NCBI RefSeq assembly: GCF_963966145.1 | Contig: NC_091047.1 | Coordinates: forward strand, 31,000,001 to 31,064,000 | DNA: 64,000 nucleotides | DNA from: Tenebrio molitor | Lineage: Eukaryota > Arthropoda > Insecta > Coleoptera > Tenebrionidae | Direction of reading: 5' to 3' | Notes under the pieces: model-generated | Database searches by the model: none | Seen by the model: only the letters and a program-made list of their open reading frames with translations | What the model was told of the DNA's origin: nothing | In this document: positions 34,878 to 46,767 of the stretch, piece by piece | How the letters are laid out: every line of letters starts with the position of its first letter | How positions within the stretch are numbered: the stretch's first letter is position 1 | Position numbers and translations under genes: made by a program

Positions 34878-34984
34878 GTTCACCTTATCGAGGTTTCAGT
34901 TGTTCACCTTATAGAATTCTCTGTAGAAAATTTTGAGTGTTCACCTTACCGAGGTGTTCACCTTATAGGGTGTTCACCTTATTG
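34878..34984. repeat. Five spaced GTTCACCTTA repeats
   Basis: The motif GTTCACCTTA(T/C) starts at 34878, 34912, 34939, 34956 and 34972, with closer spacing toward the right. GCGACTCCACTGTA follows, which reads on the other strand as a TACAGTGGAGTCGC transposon-like terminus. This may be one end of a DNA element with subterminal transposase-binding repeats; I did not find its partner. Confidence 0.5.
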
Positions 34985-35016
34985 CGACTCCACTGTAATT
35001 ATTGTAATATTACATA

Positions 35017-35510
35017 CAGGGTGATTCTGAAATAAGTTTGGGAAAAAAACGGTAATTGGTGATGATGAGAAGAAGTCATTGACAAAAAAAAAATTCTTAT
35101 AAAAGTTTTTTCGTTTTCGAGATACAAATGATTGAAAATTTGGTCAAAATTTCAAGTACGCTGCTGATTTAAAGGTGATTACCTGATTATCTTGGTAGTT
35201 TAGCAACAATAATAATCAAAGGTGCCTGTCAGTCACAAACGTAACCTTACTCCTCTCCATCATTTCTATAGGAACATTTACAAAGCAGTGTGCTTGCACC
35301 TACGACTTTATTGTGCAGTTGTTGTAACAATGGTTGCTAATGAAGTGAATAAATTCGAATACATTTTCCCTATTCATAGGCGTTGGAAATACAAGGATAT
35401 AGGGTAATTTCCATCCTTTTGATTTCACTTACAAAAGTCATTTACGCAGAATTATTTTGTGTTAAGGATACTCCACATTTTTTGTCCAAACTTATTTCAG
35501 AATCACCCTG
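35017..35510. mobile_element. MITE, TA-flanked, CAGGGTGATTC ends
   Basis: This 494-nt element has 25-nt inverted ends beginning CAGGGTGATTCTGAAATAAG and TA at 35015-35016 and 35511-35512. I see no transposase. It is mariner/Tc1-type by its ends and target site. Confidence 0.88.
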
Positions 35511-36467
35511 TATATTATGCAGATTTGAAAATCAAATTTTCCATGTGAGTATTATTTTCCTTTTAAATAATTAATTTTTTGTGAAAATTTCGTTGTCAAA
35601 TTGTAATTTTACTTCCACTATTTTCACCTGCACAAATCGGTTCCAATGCTGTGCATAGTGCATGGACATAAATCAGAATACGATAATCTAACCTGTTCGA
35701 GTTCTGACGAAAACGTCAATGGGAAACAATACTTCTTTCATTCCAACCTTTCAGCGCTCATTGACAACATCTGATATCCAATTAATATAGAATCAAAAAA
35801 ACACATGCAAATGGTACACTTGTATTAAAAAAAATCACGTACACCATTTAAATTTAGTAAGCAATTTTTCGGACATTTTTTGTCATTCTGACAACAGTTA
35901 TGAGACAGGTTATATCTTAATTTTTAGATAATTTTTATTTGAATATTACATTAATATTTGATCGTAGCGCCGTTTGCATTTATATCCCCATTTAGTCTAC
36001 GTGGCACATACTGTACTATACTAAGGACAACGTAACATTTTATCTGCCCCGCCCATTTCATTTTCTTAGTTACCAATCAAATAGTTGTTAAGACGATCTG
36101 ATTTACACAGTAAAAATTTCTGACATTCGAATTGTCTTAATGACATTTTATTTTTTAGAACCTAAAACAATAATTGTGGACTTGACAGCAAAATTCTAAC
36201 CTAAACTTTTTTACGTGGCAAATGTGATGAAAAGGTATACAGATTGAATCTGGCTTTGATTCTGATTGGTCAATTTTAGTGGGCGGAGCAGATAAAAAGT
36301 TATAACGACAATACTATAAATTTCCACTTTTCTTGTTCAGAAACTTTTGGTATTGGCATTTTTCAATAACCTAGGTGTCACACTATGATGTTAATAAACG
36401 CCAAAACAACAAAATTACGCAGGCAAATAATAGGTGTAAGCGATTTTTTTAAATACAACAGTAGGTA

Positions 36468-36586
36468 CAGTGGCCGGCAAAAAAAGTTAGCCATCATTTA
36501 AATATCAGTGTCATTAAAGCATTAATTACACATTTGGATTTTGACGTAACAGAAAAGTGATGGCTATTTTTTATTGCCGGCCATTG
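36468..36586. mobile_element. 119-nt MITE abutting another
   Basis: Inverted ends CA(G/A)TGGCCGGCAA, with TAGCCATCA inside both arms, are flanked by TA at 36466-36467 and 36587-36588. The right TA also serves as the left TA of the next element. Confidence 0.85.
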
Positions 36587-36588
36587 TA

Positions 36589-36944
36589 CTATCGCGGCCA
36601 AAATACTTTGGTCGTCACTTTTTGACACTTCAAATGTAAATCAAGTATTAATGTCAATATACATGACAATTTCAAATTATTCTTGTCAAAAATATGGCAC
36701 TTTCAGTTTTTGATAAATATAGAATCGTCTTACTTGCTTCTGAAGGTTGTCTAAACCGCGACCATATTGATCTTTTGCTTTTGAACCCTGCCTCCGCAGC
36801 TGGGATTTACCCCACCCGTATGACACTGATAGATTAAAATAATTTTGACAGTAGTAAAAAATAAGGTTAAACATCCTAAAGTTTGCTTTACAGTTGAATG
36901 TCATTTATGTCACATTGACGACCAAAGTATTTTGGCCACGATAG
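36589..36944. mobile_element. 356-nt MITE (same family as 12124-12486)
   Basis: Inverted ends CTATCG(C/T)GGCCAAAATA…, continuing through TTTGGTCGTCA in both arms, are flanked by TA at 36587-36588 and 36945-36946. It is non-coding. Its size and GGCCAAAA ends match the element at 12124. Confidence 0.88.
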
Positions 36945-38245
36945 TAAGTACATTCTTAACCAAAATCGAAACGTAAATTAGTTCTTTCTTAACCTATTTG
37001 AGAAGTGATTTTACAAATGTTTCGACTTTGTTTTAAAAATATACGTTATTTTCTTTTCAGTTTCAAAAACTTTAAAAATTAAAAATTGTAACTCAAAGAC
37101 TGAACATAATCTGAGCTCATTTTAGAAATCATTATATGTACTAAACAACAACATTTTTACTTCCGTTCTTCAGATTTTGACACATTTTCGAACATCTTGA
37201 AAATATTTTGCAAAATTTAAACAACGTCCTAGCTTGTTCCGAAATTATTATTAAAATTATACCCAACTTTCCGATATTTCTTCGGGAAGATGTACGTACA
37301 AGTAACGTTTTCACGCTCCAATCCCAAATGATCCCCAACTAGATTCAAAAGAAGAAAGATCGTATTTGTGTCAAGTTCTTTAGCGCCACGAATTACACAC
37401 CTATATCAGAATACCAATTAGCACCACCATTATGCAGAAGGCATACCAATCGGGTGTGACATTCCAAGTCAATGTCGCTCTATGCAAATGATCGCATTTT
37501 ACCACCCATTTCATCTGATTATCGTTTGCGAAAAAACCAGGAACGGAAAATGAAACTTTCACGTTAGACACACCTCACGAATATAATCGAATGAATCGTT
37601 TCGAGGTTGCATAACGAGATGAAATTGCATCCGCACTAAATCAACCTGAATCCACCTCGCCTTTTATGAGAATCATTATGCAACGAAGACGATCGACTCT
37701 CACATATTTCAGAGGTTTTTCGAATTAATCCCGATTACGGTAAATATAGGTGATCTGATCAGGTTTGCTGAAGAACCGCATTAAAAACTAGTGTGATCTT
37801 AAGAATTTTTATGAAAATTGCTACTCTACAAAACTGGCACTGATGAAGGTGATTTGAATGTTAAATGAGACGTGAAGACCTCATTAATCGTCGGTGATGG
37901 GATGTTCTATTCCAGACAAAACCGCAATTTGCGAACAATCGGATCCGTCTGTAATCCAAAATTTGACTTTCCACTCTTTAGTGCCACCCGATGATCACAT
38001 GATCACAATATGGCAGTTTGTGTCTGCGAATATTGCAGTACAATACAATAATTACAATAATATACGAAAGAACGACTCTACAAGTATTATAAAAGTAAAA
38101 ATATACACATTTCATTGCCAGTACAAAATTTGAATTTTGGAAATTTCTCATTTTCGACCCTGTTTATATTAAAAATGTATACATAAATAATGTCCAAGTG
38201 AGAAAAAACAAAAACTAAAGAAAGAAGACATGAATCAATACAGTA

Positions 38246-38477
38246 CAGGGTGTTTCACGTAACTTTCCGACTCTGACGAACTTTAAATACAACCAGTAAT
38301 ACATACTTCTTTCATTTATAACTACATATAACTTTCATTAACGATAATGAATTAATAATTAACTCGATAATTAATGATCATTAAATTGTATATTTTGGTA
38401 TCTAGCATTTTGTGACTACTGACTATTGAGTTGCATAAATTCGGTGTAGATCTTGGAAAGTTACGTGAAACGCTTTG
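38246..38477. mobile_element. 232-nt MITE, CAGGGTGTTTCACGTAAC end
   Basis: The left end CAGGGTGTTTCACGTAACTT matches inverted GGAAAGTTACGTGAAACGCT on the right, with a few changes. The left flank is TA; the right target duplication is not preserved. It is non-coding. Confidence 0.65.
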
Positions 38478-39192
38478 TTTATCTAACTAAACAAAATATT
38501 TACAGGTGAAGTAAAATAACAATAAAAAGGAAAAAAGCTGATCAAATCACCACAAAAAATGGATTAATCAATAAAAAGAGAATAGATAAAATCGACACAA
38601 CAAATGTAGATGAAAAAATAAGAGCATCATTCAGGATAAGATTTAAAAATAAAAAATAAAAATCAAATAGAAAGAAGAATGAAACTTATTCATCCACATA
38701 AAAAAATATACGTGAAAAATGAAAATGAAAAGAAAGTTAAAAATAAACAACGTACAAAGCTAAAAATTAAAAAACAAACAAACAAATACATTTATCACTG
38801 AACAATATCAAAAAAATAAAAAATATTTCTAATTACAGAATAGGAGAATAAGGAAGAACTAAGAAATAAGATATCAGTTACGAATGGAATAAAAATGAAG
38901 AAATCAATTAAAAAAAAAAAACAGAAAATAAAAATAAGAAAATTGACTAAAGGGGTCATTGACGAAACCGGGTAAGGCTCGATAAGACATTGCAAATTCA
39001 AAACCATGGCAACTGATATTGTTGAAGCATTGTATTTGGCGTTCGTTTCACAAGCAAATCTTCGTGAATCTACCCCTAAGTAAATATGACTATTTATAAC
39101 GTATGCTAAACTAAAATACGGCTGATAATTTTAGTTTTTAAAATAGGCAAAAGCTGTGAAGCAATGAATTTTAAAATGGAAAAATAGACTAA

Positions 39193-39344
39193 GGCCCAGT
39201 TTTGTATGTAGAAAGCGAATTAAATATTTAATTCGAATTAAATTTTAATGCGCGATTAATCGAAACTTCGATTGGTTCAATCTGATCACGTGTTCAGTTA
39301 ATCTCGCATTCGATTAACTTAATTTCGCTTCTGTAAACTGGCCC
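39193..39344. mobile_element. Short MITE, inverted copy of 14070-14231
   Basis: It matches the 14070 element on the opposite strand over nearly all its length, for example CAGATTGAACCAATCGAAG and CGCGCATTAAAATTTAATTC. Left flank TAA; the right duplication is not clear. Confidence 0.78.
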
Positions 39345-40198
39345 GAGATTTTTTAATAAGATATTAAGGTATCGTATAATGAATTAGTTTCACGTAAGTA
39401 TTTAATGTACTTATGACTTTATTCAAAATTAGTTTTCATCGAGAAACATCAAATTGACATTTACCTAAATTTTTTTTAAATAACGTTCTGAATTTCTGCA
39501 GATTCATGATTTGGCCCTGCATAAACGATGTAAGCTTTGAAACTTAGGGTACGCGGTATTCTAGAGTTGCGACATTAATTAACACCAGTTCATCAAAACC
39601 AATACATGCAATAACTCATTCATACAGTGAATATTTTGCGTAGACTTTCTTACAGACACAAAAAAAAAATCTGAAACAAATTCTGACCGTTTTCCACCTT
39701 CTTACGAGGAGTCCATGAGACACACTTTAGCTAACGAATATCAGTTAGGGACCTATCTTATTATCCTTAAGTCTTCTGGACAGTTTAACAGTAACAATAT
39801 ATTTTTTTGAATAACAGCAGAATCGTGCTGAATAGGAATTCGGGGATTGCGATTGTTTCACATTATTATCTATTTACTCGTTATTAGCTGGTAGCAATAC
39901 CTGTAATGACCATGCTTGAATGCCGGTTAGCTGCCGGCAGTTCAAGTTTAAAAATTAAACGAAGAATGAAGAAATCATTAAAGATGATACAAATGGACAT
40001 TAAGATAAGAAGAAAAATTTACCAATTCCGAAAAATATGTTCGTAGTTCGTGAATTCTGTTAAGTTGTTGTCAAAACACAATCCGAAAAATGTGAAAAAA
40101 AATCACGTTACGTCACGCTACCGTAAATATTGACTGTGTCATAAACAATTAATAACCGCAAACAAGAATGTATCTTCACGTCAAATATGGTGGCCAAC

Positions 40199-40600
40199 CT
40201 TGACTCGTTTCGGTTGTACGGCTTCCGTCCGTTTGGCCACATCCTCCCTGCTCTGAATGCTTCTGCTGACCGCCCTTCTGGTCAAATCCTCGGCAACGCT
40301 CTTCTGCTCGCCACGCGTCAAAGTCGTCACTTTCCGAACGATTCGCGTCGTTATCCTGCGAGTACCATCCTCGGCCCTCCTGCTCGTCTTCGTCGACTCA
40401 AGCGAACTACCCAACACCTCCGTGGAAAGGTGCTTCTTGGTGTAGACCGCCTGCAGATTATCGATCTGCTGGGTGTCGGAGAAGTGCGTGACTATCGGAG
40501 GTCCCAACACCCTCGACGACGAGTCTCCGGAGGTGCCATGGACGAAGAGGCGCTTCGACCCGCCTGAATTGCCGTCTTTGACAAACCGGTACATGGACAT
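40199..40600 (-). CDS. shot: Alternative N-terminal first exon of shot (CH1-less isoforms)
   Basis: An ATG at 40600 opens a frame of 134 codons to a phase-0 donor candidate (AAG|GTTGGC) at 40199. That phase fits the CH2 exon at 24200. An in-frame stop lies upstream at 40625-40627, which supports the start. The peptide begins MSMYRFVKDGNSGG and is rich in Ser, Thr and Arg, including TRRITTRIVRKVTTLTRGEQ. It lies between CH1 and CH2 exons, which is where the alternative promoter of Drosophila Shot isoforms with only CH2 lies. Such isoforms bind actin weakly or not at all; that is family knowledge. The donor is weak (T at +3), so the exact 3' edge is uncertain. GC content is high compared with the intron. 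Confidence 0.68.
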
Positions 40601-40870
40601 GTTTACATCACTCTGTTCGCAGGATCAACAGGATTACTAGCACCCACGGAAAACCACACGGAACTAGATTTGGACCGCAGCGGAACAAAAAATTTGAAAT
40701 TTTCACTGCTCTTCAACTTGCGAACGCGACTCTATTGACATTTGCAGGAGGCAGGTGTTACGTCAGGTGAACGTCGGTGAATACTGACGGATCGCAGTTA
40801 GCCTTGCTCGTGGAAGCGTTGCAGTGTGTGTGTTGGTGGTGGCAGGGCCGTACGCGGGCGGATTGCGGCC
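40601..40870 (-). promoter_or_regulatory. shot: Probable 5' UTR and promoter of the alternative shot transcript
   Basis: A GC-rich block just upstream of the ATG at 40600 stands out from the AT-rich intron. It includes an initiator-like TCAGTATTC (minus strand, about 40783) and no clear TATA box. The boundaries are guesses from composition and position. Confidence 0.35.
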
Positions 40871-43800
40871 CCACCAAGGGTATCACTCTTGCACAAACAT
40901 ATTTACCAAAGTGACCTGGTTTGTTTACTTATTTGGTTAGAGAGACGGTGAGAAATGCGCAAAGATAATGAGTTGCGACAGAGCCGTAACAGGATTAATT
41001 GCTAAGCTTCCAAACAACAACAAATAGAAGAGCTTAGTTTCCCTAAAAAATTAAATATACATTGACCAGTGCTGAGTTTTGTAAATACTTAATCTTAGTT
41101 GTTTTGTGTTGTTTGGTTTAGTTTTAAGCACGTTATTTAGATTAACATTCAAAAAAATAATTGCGCCCTCTTCGAGAAAAGGTACTTTGACCATCCTCGT
41201 GGCAAGACCATCAAATTTTATCGAATCGTATCGTGTCCAAAAAAAATAAAAAAAAATTGAAACAACCCACTTGCGAGAACCTAGTTCATCCAGCCCATGC
41301 CTTCTGGTCCATGGTATCTTCGCGGTCCTCATTTAAGCTAAAATATATTTCTCTTCCATATATTTCTCTTCCTCCTTTTAACAACACAATTTTTAACTTC
41401 AGCTAACTTCAACTAAATTTTTGGTAAAAAAAATTCTGCAACTAACCCTCTGAACAGAGAAACTACAATCGTGAGAAAAAAAACGAGTAAAACAGAAAAA
41501 ACCAAAAAAATATAAAAAAGAAGGACTCTCTTGTCCTAGCACCGTTCTAAAAGCTCAAAAAGTAAATAATTGTTCTCTACCTCATTTTGATTACTGACTT
41601 CTGATTACAGTCAAAGATAGAAGGTTGTTAGACGTGATTGATTCGTTGATCACCAAGACTTAGACTCCATTCTTTATAAAATAATGAATACCCCACTGTT
41701 GATAACCCTTTAATAACCGGTAATGACAAGTTGATCGGATCTGATAGGTATACCAAGCGTAACGAAATTCGCAGGCAAATAGTTCAGATCCAATAATAAC
41801 CGTAATGCAAGACTAGTTCGTTCCCGGGTTGACATTAGGACCAAACAAAACCAAAAAATCCATGTAATCTCTCTGAAAACCTCATCAAAACTTGAACAAC
41901 CTCGTACTCTTTAGCTACTAGAAATGACAGTCCTTGTGGTCAATTACCTAGTTGTCAACTGAAAAAATTATAGCCGACATCAATTGAAAATAACCATTTA
42001 ATAACCTGTAATGGCAACCTGATTAGATCCGACATGTCTGCTTATTAGATGACGCAAGCCTCCTAACAATACTTGCAGCAAATTACTCGACAAGTGCACA
42101 ACAATAGACCCAAAAGTGCACCTTGCGGACGTCACAGATGACCGACGAAGCATGTTACGGCGAAATCATCCCGTCTCAATCGACAGGAGTCCTTTATTCG
42201 TTTGTCAACTGGACTCCTGGCGTAAATCTGGGAGTACCACGGTAAAAAGAACTATAAACCGAATTCGCCTTGGTAGGCAGACCGGACGTGGTTTATTTCC
42301 ATCATGTGCACCGGATTATTTCCGGTCTGTTACACCCGTTTCCGGTCTTACGGTTGGATCGGACTTATCGGTAAGTTAAGACCGAAATGAAATTTTTGTT
42401 TATCTCGGCTGGATTTCGCACGGTTGGAAACGGAAACGGTGTATAATTAGATGATGTCATTGATACACTTTTGCTCGCTTCGGAATTGTACAATTGTCTT
42501 TTTAGAAAGTGTGCTGCTGTGTTTCCGGCGCCAATAACGGCCGGCGAAAGGGAAACAGACAAATCTTACCGCAATACCGCAATACATATAACAAAAACAG
42601 AAAAAACATGACCGAATGTGAGGACAAAAATGTATAGGATATCTAGAATATTGGACATAAAATAACCTTTCCAAAATATTTCATGTGTAAATCATTTCTG
42701 TTTACAAACATCTCTACAATATCTACAAAAATGTCATTCTAAATTAAGCGAAATGTTCTCCTACATGTTCTTCACGTGTTCAGCTAATTTTATTTGCGGA
42801 TTTTTTACAATATGTATTAAACTCGGTACAGGTTGCAAAGACACACTTGTCATTTGCAACAGCATTTTTATGGCATTAGTCATTTGAAATTACTTTAAAA
42901 CTGTACTTATATGGAAAATATTGAACCCAAACTATGATTTTCTGGTCCCTTTGTGCCTTTATTTGGTTCAGAAATATAAAAAAAATGCTGTTGCAAATGA
43001 CAAGTGTGTTTTTGCAACCTGTATCGAGTTTATGTAACTTTAGACACTTAAGTAATCAAGTGAGATTTGTCTGCCAAGAACTGCTTGTGTCAATGACGTT
43101 TGTTTTTCTGGAAATTCTGACATTTAGCAAACAGAGTCATCTATGGACCGGCATCATAAACCCACACTATGTATTCTTCTCCTCTACCTAATCATTATTC
43201 AACACCTGAACACGATTGAAAATTATTATAATTGACAACCTTTCAACTGGAAATTAGCTTTGGCAGCTCTCTACCATTGACTCCATCAACCAACCCAACG
43301 AGCACCATTGTTGCAAATGCAAACAACAACGTAAGACCAATGGTATTGTTCTGCTTTTGTAACGTTTTCGTACTGTTTATTTATTCAAATTAATAATCAA
43401 CCCGTCCACTATCCATCAGTTTTGCAATTCTAATTGGCGTGATCTTTAACAATCTTTAATAACATGTTGCCCCAAGTGTTTGCTTCGAAAAGTCGAAATC
43501 TGGCCTAGATTTCTTCTGAATTTTGTATCGATAACGCATCTCTGTGGGAGTCTTGCAATGCAATTACTTTTACTGTTAAACTAGTGACTACAACTGCATG
43601 CATTTCAATCAGCGATCCCTGATCTAAAAAGTGCATCGAGTCTGACCTATAATTTCTCCACAACAAATTCAATTTGGTTAAATGGTAAATCGTGATGCAT
43701 TGCCACGACTTCTGATACCCTTTGTCTATCCGATGATCTAATTACTACCCGTCCTACCCTCCCCCATTGTCATAAATAAACCACTATTTTAATTACCCCT

Positions 43801-45338
43801 TGACTCAATGAACCACAAACCACGAAACTTCCCCCGAATCAATGCGCAAATCCTCATTTCTCGAAATTCTTTCCTGCGACCTCTTGATTGTCACGAGTCT
43901 GAAGATAGCATACATGAGAACGGCGATTTTCCTCGTTGACTCTTGATCCGGACGAAAGATTACACCGATTGTTCCAACTCTTGACAAAGACTTAACTCTT
44001 TCCGAAACGCCCACATTTGGATCGGGTCAAAATAAATAGCATCACTATGAGATCACTATGACGTCATTTTGCGATTTATTAGTGACAGGCGCCAACCAGT
44101 TATTTATTTTATCAGGTTGGTACCGTCAATCAAGCATAACGGAATCCACAAACAATCGGTTATAATTGAGTAATAGGTTTTTTTCGGCTTAAAGGTTGGC
44201 GCCGTGTTTATCATTTTTAATTGGTGGTCTTGGTAAAAACTATTGTCCTTGCGCAATAGTTTCATCTACGGGATCAGGAAAAAATCTCCCCGATTGGCAA
44301 CACTTGCACGCTCCAGTTTTTTCCGTTACACGAAGAAACGCCTAATCAACGAGCGATTACATGGACTTTTCCGCTGTTTATGTGCCAACCCTGTGACATA
44401 ACTACCGGTCTTGTTCTCTTACTGTAATTAACTAATTATCATTTCGTCTGTTTCTTCTTCGCTGGAGCCGTGGCGCCAAAATCCCCCGAACAAAACTGTA
44501 ATTTCGTAATACTCCTCCGTATAATTTCGCCTAAGCTAACCTACGACCCCGCCAAACACTACCAAGAAAACATGTCTTTAACACCATATGGTGAAAAATC
44601 GTGGGCAACACTCGAAACTTCTTATTTATTGCAGCTTGGAATAAGTTGAGCGACACTTCGCCAAAAACCACCTGACTTTATATGGACACGGTGACATTAA
44701 TGCTATACTGCGTGGGCAAAAAAAGTCACACGTCAGATATGTAAACAGTGACGAAATATAGGTATATTTCGTATTTGTTTTTTGACGTGATGTAACCGAG
44801 CAGTGATTTATTTGGTGTTGTTTCAGAATTATTATGAGCTGTGCTCAATGTCACCGACGAACTCAATGTTTCAGATTCCAATTGGATATTTTTTATTGTG
44901 ACAGTTGACAGGTCACGTAATGAAATGCCCCCGATGACGGCACGGTCATATATAAATCGTTATGATATCATTCAGGTCATAAAAATGACCGGTTTGCAGT
45001 TAATAACAATTTTACAAGAAGTCTAGAAAGTCGGCGATCGCATTCGAGCACCCAGCTCCATCTATATTCCGCGTCGAATCTCTCGAGCCGAGACGCCAAC
45101 CCAGTCTGTATTAGCCAGTTCTCGTGAAATGAATTACGATTCGTTGAACAGGCAAGATGAAAGATTCTTACCTTGCGTGCCTATAACCCGGTAGCATAAA
45201 AATTAAAAAAACACGATTATATAAATGTGACCAGGGCATGCACACAGAATGCAAAATGGCGCTCGGAAAAGAACTGGCTAAGGATACAATCGTACCAACT
45301 GAAATCTAAAGAAATCGAAGCGCATAGGCGAGACTTAC

Positions 45339-45509
45339 CTGGAAATGAAGGATGATGGTCCAAATGAGGCCTAAGGTGAGTTTGGGGTTGCCGTCTACGA
45401 TGTCTTCGGAGCGGATGTTGACGAGTTTGATCTTCTTGCAATGTAGGAAGTGCAAGGCCGTATCGATGTTGTGCAGCATGTGGAAACGCATCGTTCCTCT
45501 CTCTCTTGG
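45339..45509 (-). CDS. shot: Shot CH1 domain, C-terminal exon
   Basis: This 171-nt exon has 57 codons and is phase 0 at both ends. The acceptor is TTTTTTTACAG and the donor CAG|GTAAGT. It reads PRERGTMRFHMLHNIDTAL, KKIKLVNIRSEDIVDGNPKL and TLGLIWTIILHFQ. These are the hallmark helices of the first calponin-homology domain, including the actin-binding surface. It joins 46393 upstream and CH2 at 24200 downstream. Confidence 0.96.
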
Positions 45510-46392
45510 CTGTAAAAAAAAAACACTCCCTTCAGAATTATCATATTGTGCAAACGCCGCTCTTGATATTTGTCACTGGTTGAACTAAGCTGAGGCATGA
45601 TCCCGATTTGCACAATCACAATTACAAAAAGCGTTTTTGGCGTTGCACAACTGCATTCGAGGTTCGGTCGGTACCATTCGATCAAAAAAATTGAGTAGTG
45701 CAACGCACTCTCCATTCATAAATTACACGTCATTCATTCAAATCGTGGATCATCAAGGTTTGTCCTTGGTTTGTACATGCTTTTCTTGCATGTTAATAAG
45801 GTGTAGTGGTCATAACTTCATTATGATAATGGTAGTTGAAGCGTGCCATGTTTTGTGATGTGATACTGTCGAAACTACTGTGGCGGAAAGGTGAAGGTGA
45901 TACACCAACGCACTACTTTCTACGCGAAAAGTGCAAAATTTCGACAACATTTTGACTCGCAGTCAAAACAAAGTAAAACGAAACGATTTGGACAGATCAT
46001 TATAATTTCTTGAAAACATCGTCGAGTCTGTATTAACCAATACGGCAAGAAGTCTTATGACGCACCGAATTATTAACTGATTAGGCTAGTTTATTGACTG
46101 TAAACTTGCGGACTAAGTGGATCGCATTTTTCAACTGCAAATGAAGTTGATATCACTGTTTGCGAAATTTTAGTAACTGGTCCAGAGAAGACGTTAGTAA
46201 GAAAACAATTACTGTCAGTCTCGAAATTGAACAATCAATATTATAAAGTGATCGAGACGAGTTGTTGACAGGCTTTCACCATCTTAGTCACCATTCATAA
46301 AAACCTCTATTGGGAAATTTATTTATTTCAAAATAGCATTAATTAATCAGTGGCACAATTGACACAAATTGTCTAGAAAACACGATACTTAC
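45510..46392 (-). other. shot: 883-nt shot intron within CH1
   Basis: AT-rich non-coding sequence. I see no further exon or element in it. Confidence 0.6.
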
Positions 46393-46482
46393 AAGTTGTT
46401 CGCCAGTCAAAACTTCCAACAGAGAAATCAGATTGTGTCCACTTCGCAAGTCTTCGAATAAGTCTCGTATTTGTCGGTTGGC
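46393..46482 (-). CDS. shot: Shot CH1 domain, middle exon
   Basis: This 90-nt exon has 30 codons and is phase 0 at both ends. The acceptor is TTTTTTTTACAG and the donor GTAAGTATCG. It reads ANRQIRDLFEDLRSGHNL and then SLLEVLTGEQL, the conserved DLFEDLRDGxNLISLLEVLSGE block of spectraplakin CH1 domains. The preceding CH1 exon (usual motif FTKWxNxHL) was not found and must lie above the window, or escaped me. Confidence 0.96.
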
Positions 46483-46707
46483 CTGTAAAAAAAATCATAT
46501 TTATAAATCAAGTCAAAAAATTTATAAAATCCCTAACAGAAAGTTCGCACTGGAAATCGACTGACAGCTGTCACTGAGCTTGTGACATTCCAGTTAACTT
46601 CTGTAAAGGGCGTCAACACACAAAACAACAACGCATGCAGTGTATCCTACATCTAAACCAAAAAAGCATGCAAAATGGGGTGAAAAACTTTAAACAGTCC
46701 AACTTAC

Positions 46708-46767
46708 TGATGGCGGACAACATGGAGAATTGTTGTCGGTGACGCACACGTGCAAACACGTGTAAGT
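46708..46767 (-). CDS. shot: Shot 60-nt Cys-rich cassette exon inside CH1 (candidate)
   Basis: A long pyrimidine-rich acceptor (ending AAATTTACAG) and a strong donor (CATCA|GTAAGTTGG) enclose exactly 20 codons, TYTCLHVCVTDNNSPCC plus PPS. The length is divisible by three, and the next exon starts in phase 0, so it can be included or skipped. It would insert a Cys-rich loop just before the DLFEDLR helix of CH1. Plectin has comparable short optional exons in its CH1 domain. The call rests on splice sites, phase and position. Confidence 0.62.

Larger units (their letters stand above)
24201..45338 (-). other. shot: 21-kb shot intron between CH1 and CH2
   Basis: This intron is expanded by mobile DNA: a Harbinger-like MITE (25039), an inverted SINE pair (25974), abutting MITEs (26439-26840), a complete BEL/Pao element (28663), and further MITEs at 35017, 36468, 36589, 38246 and 39193. 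It also holds an alternative first exon of shot at 40199-40600. The stretches 27100-28650 and 40900-45330 show no element or exon that I can support. Confidence 0.75.

Noticed and set aside
45217..45858. Several open frames on both strands over the CH1 exon
   Set aside because: They are shadows of the CH1 exon at 45339-45509 or extend into its introns.
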